Position numbers and translations under genes: made by a program. Positions 30,365-39,811 of a stretch of DNA of 64,000 nucleotides are shown one piece after another; the stretch's first letter is position 1, and each line of letters starts with the position of its first letter. The stretch is from NCBI GenBank assembly GCA_016212965.1, contig JACRDA010000276.1, forward strand, positions 1 through 64,000, written 5' to 3'. A model generated the notes under the pieces. It had not been told where the DNA came from. It searched no databases and was given only the letters and a program-made list of their open reading frames with translations. The DNA is from Myxococcales bacterium. Its GTDB lineage: Bacteria; Myxococcota_A; Polyangia; Polyangiales; Polyangiaceae.

Positions 30365-32092
30365 ATGTCGACCGTCGTCCTCGGCGTCAACTGCGCCTAC
30401 CACGAGTCCTCGGCGTGCCTCATCAAGGACGGCGCGATCGTCGCCGCCGTCGAGGAGGAGCGCTTCAACCGCGTGAAGCACGCCAAGCACGCGCGCGTCG
30501 ACAACGCCGACGAGCTGCCGCAGGAGTCGATCGCCTACGTGCTCGCGGCGGGCGGCGTCCAGCCGGGCGATGTCGACCACGTCGCGCTCTCGCTCGATCC
30601 GGAGCGCCGGCTCGCGGCGAACCGCGATCTCCGCGAGCCGGGTGTGCCGCCGGGGGACTTCGGCACGCCCGAGGGCGAGGAAACCTTCGCGCGCCACGTG
30701 CGCCGCTCGGGGGAGCTCTTGCGGGCCCGCTTTACGCGCGCCGAGGTGCACTTTCTGCCGCACCACCTGTGCCACGCGGCGAGCGCCTTCTACCCGTCGC
30801 GCCACGAGCGGGCCGCCGTGCTCGCGATCGACGGCATCGGTGAGTCCGCCTCGACCTGGCTCGGCGTCGGCGAGGGCAACGAGCTCCGCACGCTCGTGGA
30901 GGTGGGCTACCCGAGCTCGCTCGGCCTCTTGTGGGAGAAGATGAGCGAGCACCTCGGTTTCGATCGCTACGCCGGGCCCGGCAAGGTGATGGGCTACGCG
31001 TGCATCACCGATCCGCTGGGCGAGGACAGCGCGGTCGACTACGCCGAGCGCTTCCGGCGCTTCGTCCGGCTCACCGACGACGGGTTCTCGGTCGACAACA
31101 CGGTGACGCGCTTTCGCGCGCCGGACTTCGCGGGGCTCGAGCCCTTGTTCGGTCCGCGCCGCACGAGCGTCGTCGATCGCTTCGAGGAGGCGAGCATCGC
31201 TTCCGGTCTGCAGGTCGTGACCGATGAGGTCATCGTCCACCTGGCGCGCGTGCTCCACGACAAGACCGGCGCCGCGGCGCTCTGCATGGCCGGCGGGGTG
31301 GCGCTCAACTGCGTCGCCAACGCGGCCATCCTGCGCCGGACGCCCTTCACCGCCCTGCACATCCAGCCGGCGGCCAACGACGCCGGCACCGCGCTCGGCG
31401 CCGCCTGCCTCGTGTGGTGCCAGCTGCTCGGCCACCGCCGGCCGCGCCTCGACCACGCGTACCTCGGGCCGGAGTACGACGAGGCCGAGATCGCCGCCGC
31501 GCTCGCCGCAGCCGGGCTCACGGCCGACAAGCCCGACGATCTCGCGGCGACGACGGCGCGCCTCGTGCTCGACGGCAACATCGTCGCGTGGTTCCAGGGC
31601 CGGCTCGAGCTCGGCCCGCGCGCGCTCGGCAACCGCAGCATCCTCGCCGATCCGAGCCGCTTCGACGTGCGCACGCGGCTCAACGCCCGGACGAAGGAGC
31701 GCGAGTCGTTCCGGCCCTTCGCCCCGTCCGTGCTCGCCGAGGACGTCGGCCGCCTGCTCGAGGCGCCCGCCGACCTCGACGCCGCGGGCTACATGCTCCT
31801 CGCCCTGCCCTTGCGCGACCGCCGCGCGGCGCAGCGCATCCCCGCCGTCGTGCAGGAGAACGGCTCGACGGGCGTCGCGACGTCGCGCGTCCACGTCGTC
31901 AACGAGGCCGCCAATCCCCTCTACGCGCGCCTCCTGCGCGAGGTGAAGGCGCGCTCCGGCATCGGCATGGTGCTCAACACGTCGTTCAACGTGAGCGAGC
32001 CCATCGTGTGCTCGCCGGCGCACGCGGCGCGCACCTACGCGCGCTCGCGCATGGATGCCCTCGCCATCGGCCCCTTCCTGGTGCGCCGGTGA
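30365..32092 (+). CDS. NodU/CmcH-type carbamoyltransferase
   Basis: LGVNCAYHESSACLIKDG, HHLCHAASAFY, GGVALNCVAN, ELGPRALGNRSILADP, LNTSFNVSEPIV. Confidence 0.95.
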   Translation: MSTVVLGVNCAYHESSACLIKDGAIVAAVEEERFNRVKHAKHARVDNADELPQESIAYVLAAGGVQPGDVDHVALSLDPERRLAANRDLREPGVPPGDFGTPEGEETFARHVRRSGELLRARFTRAEVHFLPHHLCHAASAFYPSRHERAAVLAIDGIGESASTWLGVGEGNELRTLVEVGYPSSLGLLWEKMSEHLGFDRYAGPGKVMGYACITDPLGEDSAVDYAERFRRFVRLTDDGFSVDNTVTRFRAPDFAGLEPLFGPRRTSVVDRFEEASIASGLQVVTDEVIVHLARVLHDKTGAAALCMAGGVALNCVANAAILRRTPFTALHIQPAANDAGTALGAACLVWCQLLGHRRPRLDHAYLGPEYDEAEIAAALAAAGLTADKPDDLAATTARLVLDGNIVAWFQGRLELGPRALGNRSILADPSRFDVRTRLNARTKERESFRPFAPSVLAEDVGRLLEAPADLDAAGYMLLALPLRDRRAAQRIPAVVQENGSTGVATSRVHVVNEAANPLYARLLREVKARSGIGMVLNTSFNVSEPIVCSPAHAARTYARSRMDALAIGPFLVRR

Positions 32093-33066
32093 GCGAGCTC
32101 GACCTCCGGCTGCCGGCCTGGGTCGAGCGCGTGCCCGCGTGGCTCGACGGCCAGCCGACCACGCGCCTCATCTTCATCTTCCGCGCCATCGGCTGCGCCT
32201 ACGCGCGCCGGCTCGACGGCGGCTGCACCATGTGTGGCTTCGCCGAGATGTCGACCAAGGGCGAGCGCGTGCCGCCCGAGGATCTCGTGGCGCAGCTCGA
32301 CTCGGTGCTCGACGCGCCCGGGGCGCTCGACGGGGTCGGCGAGGTGGATCTCTACAACTCGGGCTCCTTCTTCGCCGACCAGGAGATCCCGCCCGAGGTG
32401 CGCGCCCACGTCCTCGGCCGGCTCGGGCGCTCGACGGTGCGGCGCGTGCTCGTCGAGGCGCGCCCGGAGCACGTCAAGGCCCACGACCTCGCCGCGGCGC
32501 GGGCGGCGCTCGGGGACCGCGAGCTCGAGGTCGGCATCGGCCTCGAGAGCGCCGACGATCACGTGCGCGAGGTGCTCATCCACAAGGGCTTCGGACGCGC
32601 CGATTTCGAGCGCGCCGCCCGGGTGCTGGGCGAGGCGGGCGCGCGCCTGCTCGCCTACCTCATCATCAAGCCGCCGGGTCTCTCCGAGGCCGAGGCCGTC
32701 GAGGACGCGGTCGCCTCGGCGCGCTACGTCTTCGAGGTCGCGGCCCGCACGCGCGTGCGCGCGCGGGCGGCGTACCAGCCGACCTTCGTCGCGCGCGGCG
32801 CCCTCGTCGAGCGCGAGTTCCAGGCGGGGCGCTACCAGCCCCCGAGCCTCTGGTCCGTCGTCGCGATCGTGCGGCGGGCCCACGCCTCGGGCGAGCTCAC
32901 GGTCGGCCTGAGCGACGAGGGGCTCGAGCCGCACCGCCTGCCGTCGGGCTGTGCGGCCTGCACGCCGCGCCTGCGGGCCGCGCTCGCGGAGTACAACCGG
33001 ACGCGGGAGCTCGGGGCGCTCGAGGGGCTCGCGTGCGCGTGTGCGGGGGCGGGGGCGTGTGAGTGA
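32089..33066 (+). CDS. Radical SAM protein, RaSEA-like (archaeosine-biosynthesis-type) family
   Basis: RAIGCAYARRLDGGCTMCGF cysteine motif, LYNSGSFF, GIGLESADDHVREVLIHKGF, YLIIKPPGLSE; GTGA overlap with carbamoyltransferase. Confidence 0.85.
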   Translation: MSELDLRLPAWVERVPAWLDGQPTTRLIFIFRAIGCAYARRLDGGCTMCGFAEMSTKGERVPPEDLVAQLDSVLDAPGALDGVGEVDLYNSGSFFADQEIPPEVRAHVLGRLGRSTVRRVLVEARPEHVKAHDLAAARAALGDRELEVGIGLESADDHVREVLIHKGFGRADFERAARVLGEAGARLLAYLIIKPPGLSEAEAVEDAVASARYVFEVAARTRVRARAAYQPTFVARGALVEREFQAGRYQPPSLWSVVAIVRRAHASGELTVGLSDEGLEPHRLPSGCAACTPRLRAALAEYNRTRELGALEGLACACAGAGACE

Positions 33067-33128
33067 GCGGGGGCGGGAGCGTGGGCGGGGGCGTGAGAGT
33101 GGGCGGGGGCGGGTGAGTGGGTGGGAGC
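33037..33128. repeat. GC-rich low-complexity array (gcgggggcgggagcgtgggcgggggcg...)
   Basis: Direct reading; starts inside the 3' end of the radical SAM ORF. Confidence 0.85.
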
Positions 33129-33373
33129 GTCGAGCTCGAGATCGCCACGCTGTTCGGGGACGATCCGACGGTCTGACGCGTCCGCCTGGACGCCCTTGCG
33201 ATCCGGCGGGCGCCGAGGACGCTCGACCCGGTGCTCGGCTGCGCCAACCCGTCCGCTACCCCGGCGCCGCACGTCGTGGCGAGCGACCTCGCCACGGGCC
33301 ACGTGGCGGAGCAGGGGCGCAGCGAGCTCCGGTAGACCCGAGTACCGTCGTGGGGCAAAGTGCCCTCGGACCC

Positions 33374-34273
33374 ATGCGAGCACATCAGGACCCGAGCGAA
33401 CGACGACGCCCTGTGCGCCTGTGCGCGGCAGTCGGGGCGGCACTCTGCGTCGCAGCGGCCACCGCCTGCGGCTCGACGGGCAAGCCCGCCCTGCCGGACG
33501 TCACCGTCGAGGCCGCACGGCCGTCGTCGGCGCCGTCCGCGCGCCCGGCGGCCGCAGCGGGGATCGAGCGACCGAAGACGGAAGAGGCGTGGCGCACGGC
33601 CAAGCGCATCCACGTGTCGGGCGAGGGCGTGCTCGGGTGCCACGGCGAGCGGCTGCCCGCGTGGGCGCGTGTCGTGTGCGACGACGCCGTCAACGTCTTC
33701 GACGCCTGGCCGATCGGTGCGGCCGTTGCGCCGGAGGCCCGAGACGCCGGCACGGCCGCCGTGGAGGTCGAGGTCGGCAAGCGGGCCGCCGTCGTCTTTC
33801 GCTGGGAGCCCGGCGCCCGCGTCACGGCCACCTTCGCGTGGTCCGGTCGGACGCCGGTCGTGTTCGAGGCGAGCTGGCCGAGCGGCGCCGAGCCTCCGAC
33901 GCTCGGCGCGCTCCGTGGCGCGCCCGACATCTCGGCCGAGGACCTCCACAACTTCGTGTGCGCGTGCCCCGTGCAGGGTCTCGCCGCGGCGCATGCCTGC
34001 GACCTCGGAGGCGGCTTGCCGCTCGAGTGTCTGCGGACCACCTACCTCGCGGCGCCGACGCCGGAGGCGTGTCAGCTCGTGCGCGAGTGTTTCTGGGCGG
34101 AGCCCTCTTCGTTCGCGGCGTGCCTCGACGGGGAGGAGCACGACGGCGTCTGCCCAACCTGCCGTTGCCAGATCGCCTGCGGCTCGAAGCGCAGCCCCTG
34201 CCCGCCGGGCACGGCGTGCGTGCAGGGCGTGCGGGAATCGATCTGCGAGTGGCCCGAGGACGGCGCGCGATGA
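33374..34273 (+). CDS. Putative lipoprotein with Cys-rich C-terminus
   Basis: ATG 33374; AATACGST lipobox. Confidence 0.78.
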   Translation: MRAHQDPSERRRPVRLCAAVGAALCVAAATACGSTGKPALPDVTVEAARPSSAPSARPAAAAGIERPKTEEAWRTAKRIHVSGEGVLGCHGERLPAWARVVCDDAVNVFDAWPIGAAVAPEARDAGTAAVEVEVGKRAAVVFRWEPGARVTATFAWSGRTPVVFEASWPSGAEPPTLGALRGAPDISAEDLHNFVCACPVQGLAAAHACDLGGGLPLECLRTTYLAAPTPEACQLVRECFWAEPSSFAACLDGEEHDGVCPTCRCQIACGSKRSPCPPGTACVQGVRESICEWPEDGAR

Positions 34274-34431
34274 GCGAGGCCACGGTGCCGAAGGTGTGTG
34301 TCATCGTGCGCCTCCCCGAGGGGGGCGCGGACGCTCACCCCGCCGCCGTGCGCTCGGCGGTCGGCACGCGCGTGTCGTCGTAGATCTCGGCGAGCGAGAC
34401 GGTCAGCTCGACCGACTCGAGGGACGGCTCT

Positions 34432-34968
34432 TCAGTGCATCACGCGCAGGATCACGTACAGCACGACGAGCGCGATGCTCACGAGGAACCCGACCGCGCC
34501 GCCGACGATGTACCACATCTTCGTGGTCGCGCTCATGCGCACCGCGGGCGGCACGTAGTCGTGGGGCACCGGCGCCTCGTAGTGGCCCTGCGGCTGCATC
34601 ATCACCTGGGGGCGCGCGGCCGCGGCGCGCGCCACGGCCTCGGCCACGCGCTCGACCTCGCCCCGATCGAACCAGGTCCCGTGGCCGCGGCAGGCGTCGA
34701 GCTCGACCCCGGCCTCGTGGTCGCGGTAGCGCGCGAGCGGCGCGCCGCACCACGGGCAGCCGCCCGCGAAGCCCGACGTGTCCGCCTGCACGCGTGCGTA
34801 CGCGCCCGCCCGGGCCGAGAAGGCGATGAGCTCCGGGCCCAGGTTGTCGCGCAGGCGCGTCGCGGCGGTGTCGTCGAGCCAGACGCCGGCGCACGCGCTG
34901 CAGGCGGCGGCGCGCTCGGTCGGCGCCTGTCCTCGCACCAGCTCTCCTCGGCAGCGGGGGCACTGCAT
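34432..34968 (-). CDS. TFIIB-type zinc-ribbon membrane protein
   Basis: MQCPRCRGELV...ACSACAGVWLD, GCPWCGAPL, C-terminal transmembrane helix. Confidence 0.88.
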   Translation of the reverse strand: MQCPRCRGELVRGQAPTERAAACSACAGVWLDDTAATRLRDNLGPELIAFSARAGAYARVQADTSGFAGGCPWCGAPLARYRDHEAGVELDACRGHGTWFDRGEVERVAEAVARAAAARPQVMMQPQGHYEAPVPHDYVPPAVRMSATTKMWYIVGGAVGFLVSIALVVLYVILRVMH

Positions 34969-35006
34969 GGCTCGGGATTCTAGCAAGCGTCCCGGCCGCG
35001 CGCCCG

Positions 35007-36743
35007 TCAGTCGGGGATCTGCGAGACCTCGAAGTAGTCCCACGCCGGGGTGTGGTTGCCCTCGGTGGGGTTCTGCGCGGTCACGTAGAGCGCGGGGTAC
35101 TCGGCGACCACGGTCTCGACGCCGCCCGTGACCTCGGTGACCACTGCCGAGACGTAGAGCTGCGGCAAGAGGACGCCCCCCGCGTTGCTCGCGGGCCGGC
35201 GCTTCGACGAGAACACGAGCCAGTAGAACTTGCGATTGCCCACCGTCTCGGACTGCGGCGCCCAGCGCGCCCACGAGTTCGTCAGGCCGGGGCTCGTGAG
35301 GCCCGTGCAGGCCGGCGGGTCGTTGGCGGCCAGGCGTAGCGCCGTGCCACCGGCGCTCGGCACCACGAGCACCTCGGCCGAGGGCTGGTTGTAGGAGTTG
35401 ACCGGCTGGTCGGTGCGGTTGAAGGCGAGCAGCGCGTCGTCCGGCGCGTACACCGGGTAGAACTCGCGGTAGCCGGGGTCGCTCGCACCGGGGAGAGGCG
35501 TCGCGTCGCCGCCCTGCCGCGCGTTGTAGGGCACGGTGTAGATGTCCATCGTCGGGTCGCCCGCCGTCGTGTCCGCGACGACGCCCTCGCCGCCGCCCGG
35601 GGACGAGACGTACGCGAGCGCCGTGCCGTCGCGGCGCCACGAGGGGGACGAGACGTTGCGCGCGTCGCCGTTGCGCGCGAGCACGCCCCAGCCGCTCGCG
35701 TCCGCGGCGTGCAGGTCGGTCCAGATGAGCTCGTAGCGCCCGCCGTTGAGGCCGGGGTCGGACAAGACCGACACGACGACGGCGTCGGCGGCCGAGTAAT
35801 GCGCGGCCGAGAGCACGGGCGCGGTCTGCTTGTGGCGGCCGAGCAGGGCGAGCGCGCTCGGCGAAACGTCGCTCGCAGCCGGCGGGTTGGCTCCGACCAC
35901 GGTGCGCACGTCGATGGCGCGCGTGCCCGTGTCGGTGTCGCGGCTGTAGACGACGAGCTTGCCGTCCGGCGACGAGGCGTGACACGAGATGCAGTTCGTG
36001 GTGCCGCCGCTCGACGCCGCGCCGGCGAGTGCCGGGGTGAGGACGGTCTTCGGCACCGTGTCGCCGATGGTGAAGCCCTGGAACGAGGTGCCGCCGGTGG
36101 CCGCCCAGTAGACGACCGAGCCCGGCGCCGCGACGGGCGCCACGTGTACGACGCCGCTCGCGCCGACGCGCGGGCCGATGGTGAGCACGCCGCCCTCGAG
36201 CCGCGCACCGCGCAGGGTCACGGCGATGTCGTGGCCGGCGCTGTGATTGCCGAGGTTCGCCCAGATGCCCGTCGCCACCGTGTAGGAGGGCGCCGTCGTG
36301 TAGACGACGAGCGGGTGGAGCTGGTTGTCGATCTCGAGCCGCAGCTCGAAGACGTTGAGCTCGGCGGGCGGCAGCCACTCGAACAAGAGTGGCGCCCAGT
36401 TCGTCGGCATCATCGCGCCGAGGGCCGGCTCGGCGAGGCACGGGCCCACCTGCCCATCGCCCGGTGTCGTCTCGAACAGGCTCGCGATGTCCGGGGGCAG
36501 GCCGCCCTCGACGACCGGCGCCTCGGGGAAGTCGGCGTGCGGGCTCGAGCCGCCCATCAGGATGAAGCCCCCCGCGCCGCCGGCCGAGCTCCCGCCCGCC
36601 GCGGCGCTCGCGCCGCTGCCGCCCGTGCCGCCGAGGTGGGAGCTCTCCTCGCCGCTGCACGCGGTCGCCGCGAGCGCGACCGCGGCGAGCGTGGAGAGGA
36701 CGAAAGCGACGGCGAGCCTCGGAAGGGAAGAGCGGCTGGACAT
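35007..36743 (-). CDS. TolB/WD40-like beta-propeller lipoprotein with one CxxCH motif
   Basis: Lipobox ALAATACSG, Gly/Ala linker, NCISCHASSPDGKLVVYSRD. Confidence 0.87.
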   Translation of the reverse strand: MSSRSSLPRLAVAFVLSTLAAVALAATACSGEESSHLGGTGGSGASAAAGGSSAGGAGGFILMGGSSPHADFPEAPVVEGGLPPDIASLFETTPGDGQVGPCLAEPALGAMMPTNWAPLLFEWLPPAELNVFELRLEIDNQLHPLVVYTTAPSYTVATGIWANLGNHSAGHDIAVTLRGARLEGGVLTIGPRVGASGVVHVAPVAAPGSVVYWAATGGTSFQGFTIGDTVPKTVLTPALAGAASSGGTTNCISCHASSPDGKLVVYSRDTDTGTRAIDVRTVVGANPPAASDVSPSALALLGRHKQTAPVLSAAHYSAADAVVVSVLSDPGLNGGRYELIWTDLHAADASGWGVLARNGDARNVSSPSWRRDGTALAYVSSPGGGEGVVADTTAGDPTMDIYTVPYNARQGGDATPLPGASDPGYREFYPVYAPDDALLAFNRTDQPVNSYNQPSAEVLVVPSAGGTALRLAANDPPACTGLTSPGLTNSWARWAPQSETVGNRKFYWLVFSSKRRPASNAGGVLLPQLYVSAVVTEVTGGVETVVAEYPALYVTAQNPTEGNHTPAWDYFEVSQIPD

Positions 36744-36838
36744 GGTGGCCTCCGGTAACTCCCTCAGTAGAGACCCTCCGGGTCGAAGTGGAAAGTCGAA
36801 GGTCGAAGGATGCGGGTGTCGACGCTCGACCTCGTCCT

Positions 36839-38194
36839 TCAGCGCTCCGCGTCGAGGGCGGCGCGCAGCCACGCGAGCGCCTGCGTGCTCCGGCGCTGGG
36901 GCGCTGCGAGCTCGCTGAAGGCGACGTCGATGTGGTGGCCGTCCGGGACGACCTCGTAGCGGAGCTCCACGCCCCCGGCCTCGAGCTCCGTCACGAGCTC
37001 CCGCGTCGCCCACTCCGGCACGATGCGGTCGAGCGCGCCCTGGTAGACGAGCAGGGGCGCCGACTGCCGGTACGGGCGGAGCCGGTTGGCGGCGAAGTAG
37101 CCGGCGAACGGGGCGTAGAGGCCCCAGTGGCCGCTCCGGTAGGCCGCGAGGAGCTCGGGCGCGAAGATGTCGGCCATCTTGCTGCCGAGCAACGTGGCGA
37201 GCGCGGGACGCCCCCCGAAGGGCACGACGCAACTGTGCCGCATCGCCTCGTCGATGAGCGGCGCGGCGTGCGGGGACCAGAGCGGCGGCCCGCGGTAGCC
37301 GTAGTGGTCGGCCCAGGCGTAGAACAGCATGGCGTGAACGGCCGCGAACGGGCCGTCCTGCTGCGCGCCGGCGCGCCAGTGCTCCTCCCAGGCCGAGGCG
37401 GGCCCCGAGACCGCGAAGGCGCGCAGATCGAGCTCCGGCGCGTAGGCGAGGTGCTGTGCGGCCGCCGCCAGGGTCGCGTGGCCGCCCTGGGAGAGGCCGA
37501 CCATCGCGTAGCGCCCGCTGAGCGGAATGTGGCCGAGGCGCGCGGCCGTGCGCGCGGCCCGCAGGGCGTCGAGCGCCGCGCGCCCCTCGACCTCCGAGAC
37601 GAGGTAGGGGTGGACGCCCGGCGTGCCGAGGCCGGGGTAGTCGGTCGCGACGCCGATGAGCCCGTGGGCCCCGAACGCTCCCGCGAGGCCGGCGCCGGGC
37701 AGCGTGCCCGCGACGGCGCACGGGTCGTCGAGCCCGCTCGTGCCGTGGTTGTTGGCGACGACGTGCCAGCCGCCCGGCGGCGCCGGCACGCCGAACGGCA
37801 CGGCGATGGTGGCCCGCGCGAGCGCGCCATTCGTCACGAGCTCGATCCCGTAGAGGGAGTAGCCGTTGTCGAGCGTGACGCCGGGCGGCACGAAGGCAGC
37901 GAGCACCTCGCGCGGGTAGTCGCCGAGGGGCAGGGCCCAGCGGAGGCAGCCGTTCGTGGTGCACGTCGGACCGACCTCCGGTGTCGTGGCGTCGCTAGGC
38001 GATGGCTGCGCACCCGCCGCGCTCGGGAGCGCGGATGCGGCGCTTGGCGTCGTGCTCCCCACGGCCGGCGCGCTCGCGGAGGGCTCGGCGCGGTCGCTCG
38101 GGCTCGCGCCGCAGCCGAGCGCCGCGGCGACGCACACGCCGAGCAGGCTGCGAGGGGCGAGGCGCGAGCGGCGGGGCGCGAGGGGGCGGGTCAA
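36839..38194 (-). CDS. Secreted alpha/beta hydrolase (lipase-like), TTG start inferred
   Basis: WHVVANNHGTSG, GVATDYPGLG, VGLSQGGHATL, APLLVYQGALDRIVP; lipobox AALGCGAS. Confidence 0.85.
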   Translation of the reverse strand: MTRPLAPRRSRLAPRSLLGVCVAAALGCGASPSDRAEPSASAPAVGSTTPSAASALPSAAGAQPSPSDATTPEVGPTCTTNGCLRWALPLGDYPREVLAAFVPPGVTLDNGYSLYGIELVTNGALARATIAVPFGVPAPPGGWHVVANNHGTSGLDDPCAVAGTLPGAGLAGAFGAHGLIGVATDYPGLGTPGVHPYLVSEVEGRAALDALRAARTAARLGHIPLSGRYAMVGLSQGGHATLAAAAQHLAYAPELDLRAFAVSGPASAWEEHWRAGAQQDGPFAAVHAMLFYAWADHYGYRGPPLWSPHAAPLIDEAMRHSCVVPFGGRPALATLLGSKMADIFAPELLAAYRSGHWGLYAPFAGYFAANRLRPYRQSAPLLVYQGALDRIVPEWATRELVTELEAGGVELRYEVVPDGHHIDVAFSELAAPQRRSTQALAWLRAALDAER

Positions 38195-38353
38195 GCGGCT
38201 CAGCCTACATGACCCGGGTGCGCCGCGGCGGCCAGTCCGTCGCCCGTCAGGAGCGCCGGCACGGGCTTGGTCGCGCCGAGGTCGGAGAAGGCCCACGCCC
38301 GGGGTCCGCGCGATGGTACTCGACGCCCGACGTGCGCGGCGTAGCTTGAAGCG

Positions 38354-39790
38354 GTGGGCTCGGTCGGTGTCGTCTGCACCCCCGCCGTGTGCGCGAGCGC
38401 CTTGCCGTGGCGCGCCGGGGAGCGCCTGCGGGTCACGGTGGTCGTGAAGGCCACCTTCGCCCTGGTGCCTGGTGGCGAGATGAGGGCCCTGCCGCCCGAG
38501 CCCATCGCGGGCGCCGACCGACCGCGGCCCCTCCGAGCGCGTCACGAGGTCCCCGGTGATCTCGCCCCCGATCGCCCGCGCTGCGACGTCACGCTCGCGG
38601 CCACCCGGCCCGTGCGCGGCGCTCCGTCCTTCGGCGGCGGCGCGGCGCGGATCTGCCTGCGGCGTGGCGCCGAGGTCCTGTTCGACCGCACGCTCGGTGC
38701 CGCGGGCACGGCCGAGCCCACGCTCGTCGACGAGGTCGACCTCCTCTGTGGCGGCGAGTGGCTCGTCCTCGAGGGGATCCACCCGAGCGAACGTCGGCTG
38801 TGCACGCGCGTCCCCGAAGGCCGCGCGCTCGCGCGCGTGCGCGCTCCCGGCGAGGCGGTGGCGCCGGTCGCGCTCGTGGTCGACACGCTTGCCATCGACG
38901 CCGATCGCGGGGTCTGCTCCGTGCTCTGGCGCGGCCAGCACGAGGTCGCGGGTGACGACGGTGCGCTCGGGGCGCTCGCGTTCGAGGCCACGTTCGCCGA
39001 GCCCGGCGCGGCGGTCGCATGGCCCGAGAGCAGCGAGGACAAACGCCAGCGCTGGGAGCAGACGATCCTGATGCGCTTCGCGTCGTTGCCCGTCGTGGGC
39101 GAGAAGACGCTCGAGCTCCCGCCCGAGCCGCCCGGCCGCGCGGACGCCGCGCCCGCGTCTCCAGCGCGCGCCCGCGCGTTCGATGCCGTGCGATCTCTGC
39201 CTCCGCGGCCGTCGCCATGGGTCCCCCCGGCGTCGCACGCGCCGGTCCCCGTCCCGGACGAGGCGACGGTGGCGCTCGACGGGGGCACGCCCGGCTGCGC
39301 GTCGACCCAGGAGCTCCCGGCAGCCGTGGCGCTCGCGGCCGCTCTTCGCCCCGTCGCGCCGTTTCCCCTCGGTCCGGCGGAGCCGGCCGCCCAGCCGAGC
39401 GCTACGCGAGCCGGCACGCCCTGGGACCGCCTGCCGCTGCCCGCGACCGCCGTGCCGCCTAGCGGCGAGCCTGAGCGCTTCGCGCGCCCGGCAGTCGTCG
39501 CGCGCCCTGCGTTCGTCGCGCGCCCCGCGAGCGTCGGCGACGAGGTGCCGCCGAGCGACCCCAGCGCCGCCGAGGCGCCGCGCGACGACGCACCCGCGTC
39601 CGAAGCTCCCGACGTCGGGGCCGCGAGCCCCGCGCCCTCTCCCGTGCGACCCCCACCGGCCGCACCCGCGCGCCGCCTCACGGCCGAGGCCATCGCCGGC
39701 CGCCTGGCGAAGCTGCGCGTGGGCGAGGCGTCCATGAACCTGCTCCTGCAAGCCCTGAAGTCGCCTGCCGACGACGACGACGCGGACTGA
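38354..39790 (+). CDS. DUF2169-like protein (type VI secretion-associated family)
   Basis: RVTVVVKATFALVPGG, PRCDVTLAATRPVRG arrangement. Confidence 0.7.
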   Translation: MGSVGVVCTPAVCASALPWRAGERLRVTVVVKATFALVPGGEMRALPPEPIAGADRPRPLRARHEVPGDLAPDRPRCDVTLAATRPVRGAPSFGGGAARICLRRGAEVLFDRTLGAAGTAEPTLVDEVDLLCGGEWLVLEGIHPSERRLCTRVPEGRALARVRAPGEAVAPVALVVDTLAIDADRGVCSVLWRGQHEVAGDDGALGALAFEATFAEPGAAVAWPESSEDKRQRWEQTILMRFASLPVVGEKTLELPPEPPGRADAAPASPARARAFDAVRSLPPRPSPWVPPASHAPVPVPDEATVALDGGTPGCASTQELPAAVALAAALRPVAPFPLGPAEPAAQPSATRAGTPWDRLPLPATAVPPSGEPERFARPAVVARPAFVARPASVGDEVPPSDPSAAEAPRDDAPASEAPDVGAASPAPSPVRPPPAAPARRLTAEAIAGRLAKLRVGEASMNLLLQALKSPADDDDAD

Positions 39791-39811
39791 CACCTGCACC
39801 CGCGCGCCGCG

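Noticed and set aside
33121-33350. Possible gene relic (VELEIATLFGDDPTV... / RLDALAIRRAPRTLDPVLGCANP...)
   Set aside because: Coding-like but short and not attributable to any family I recognise.
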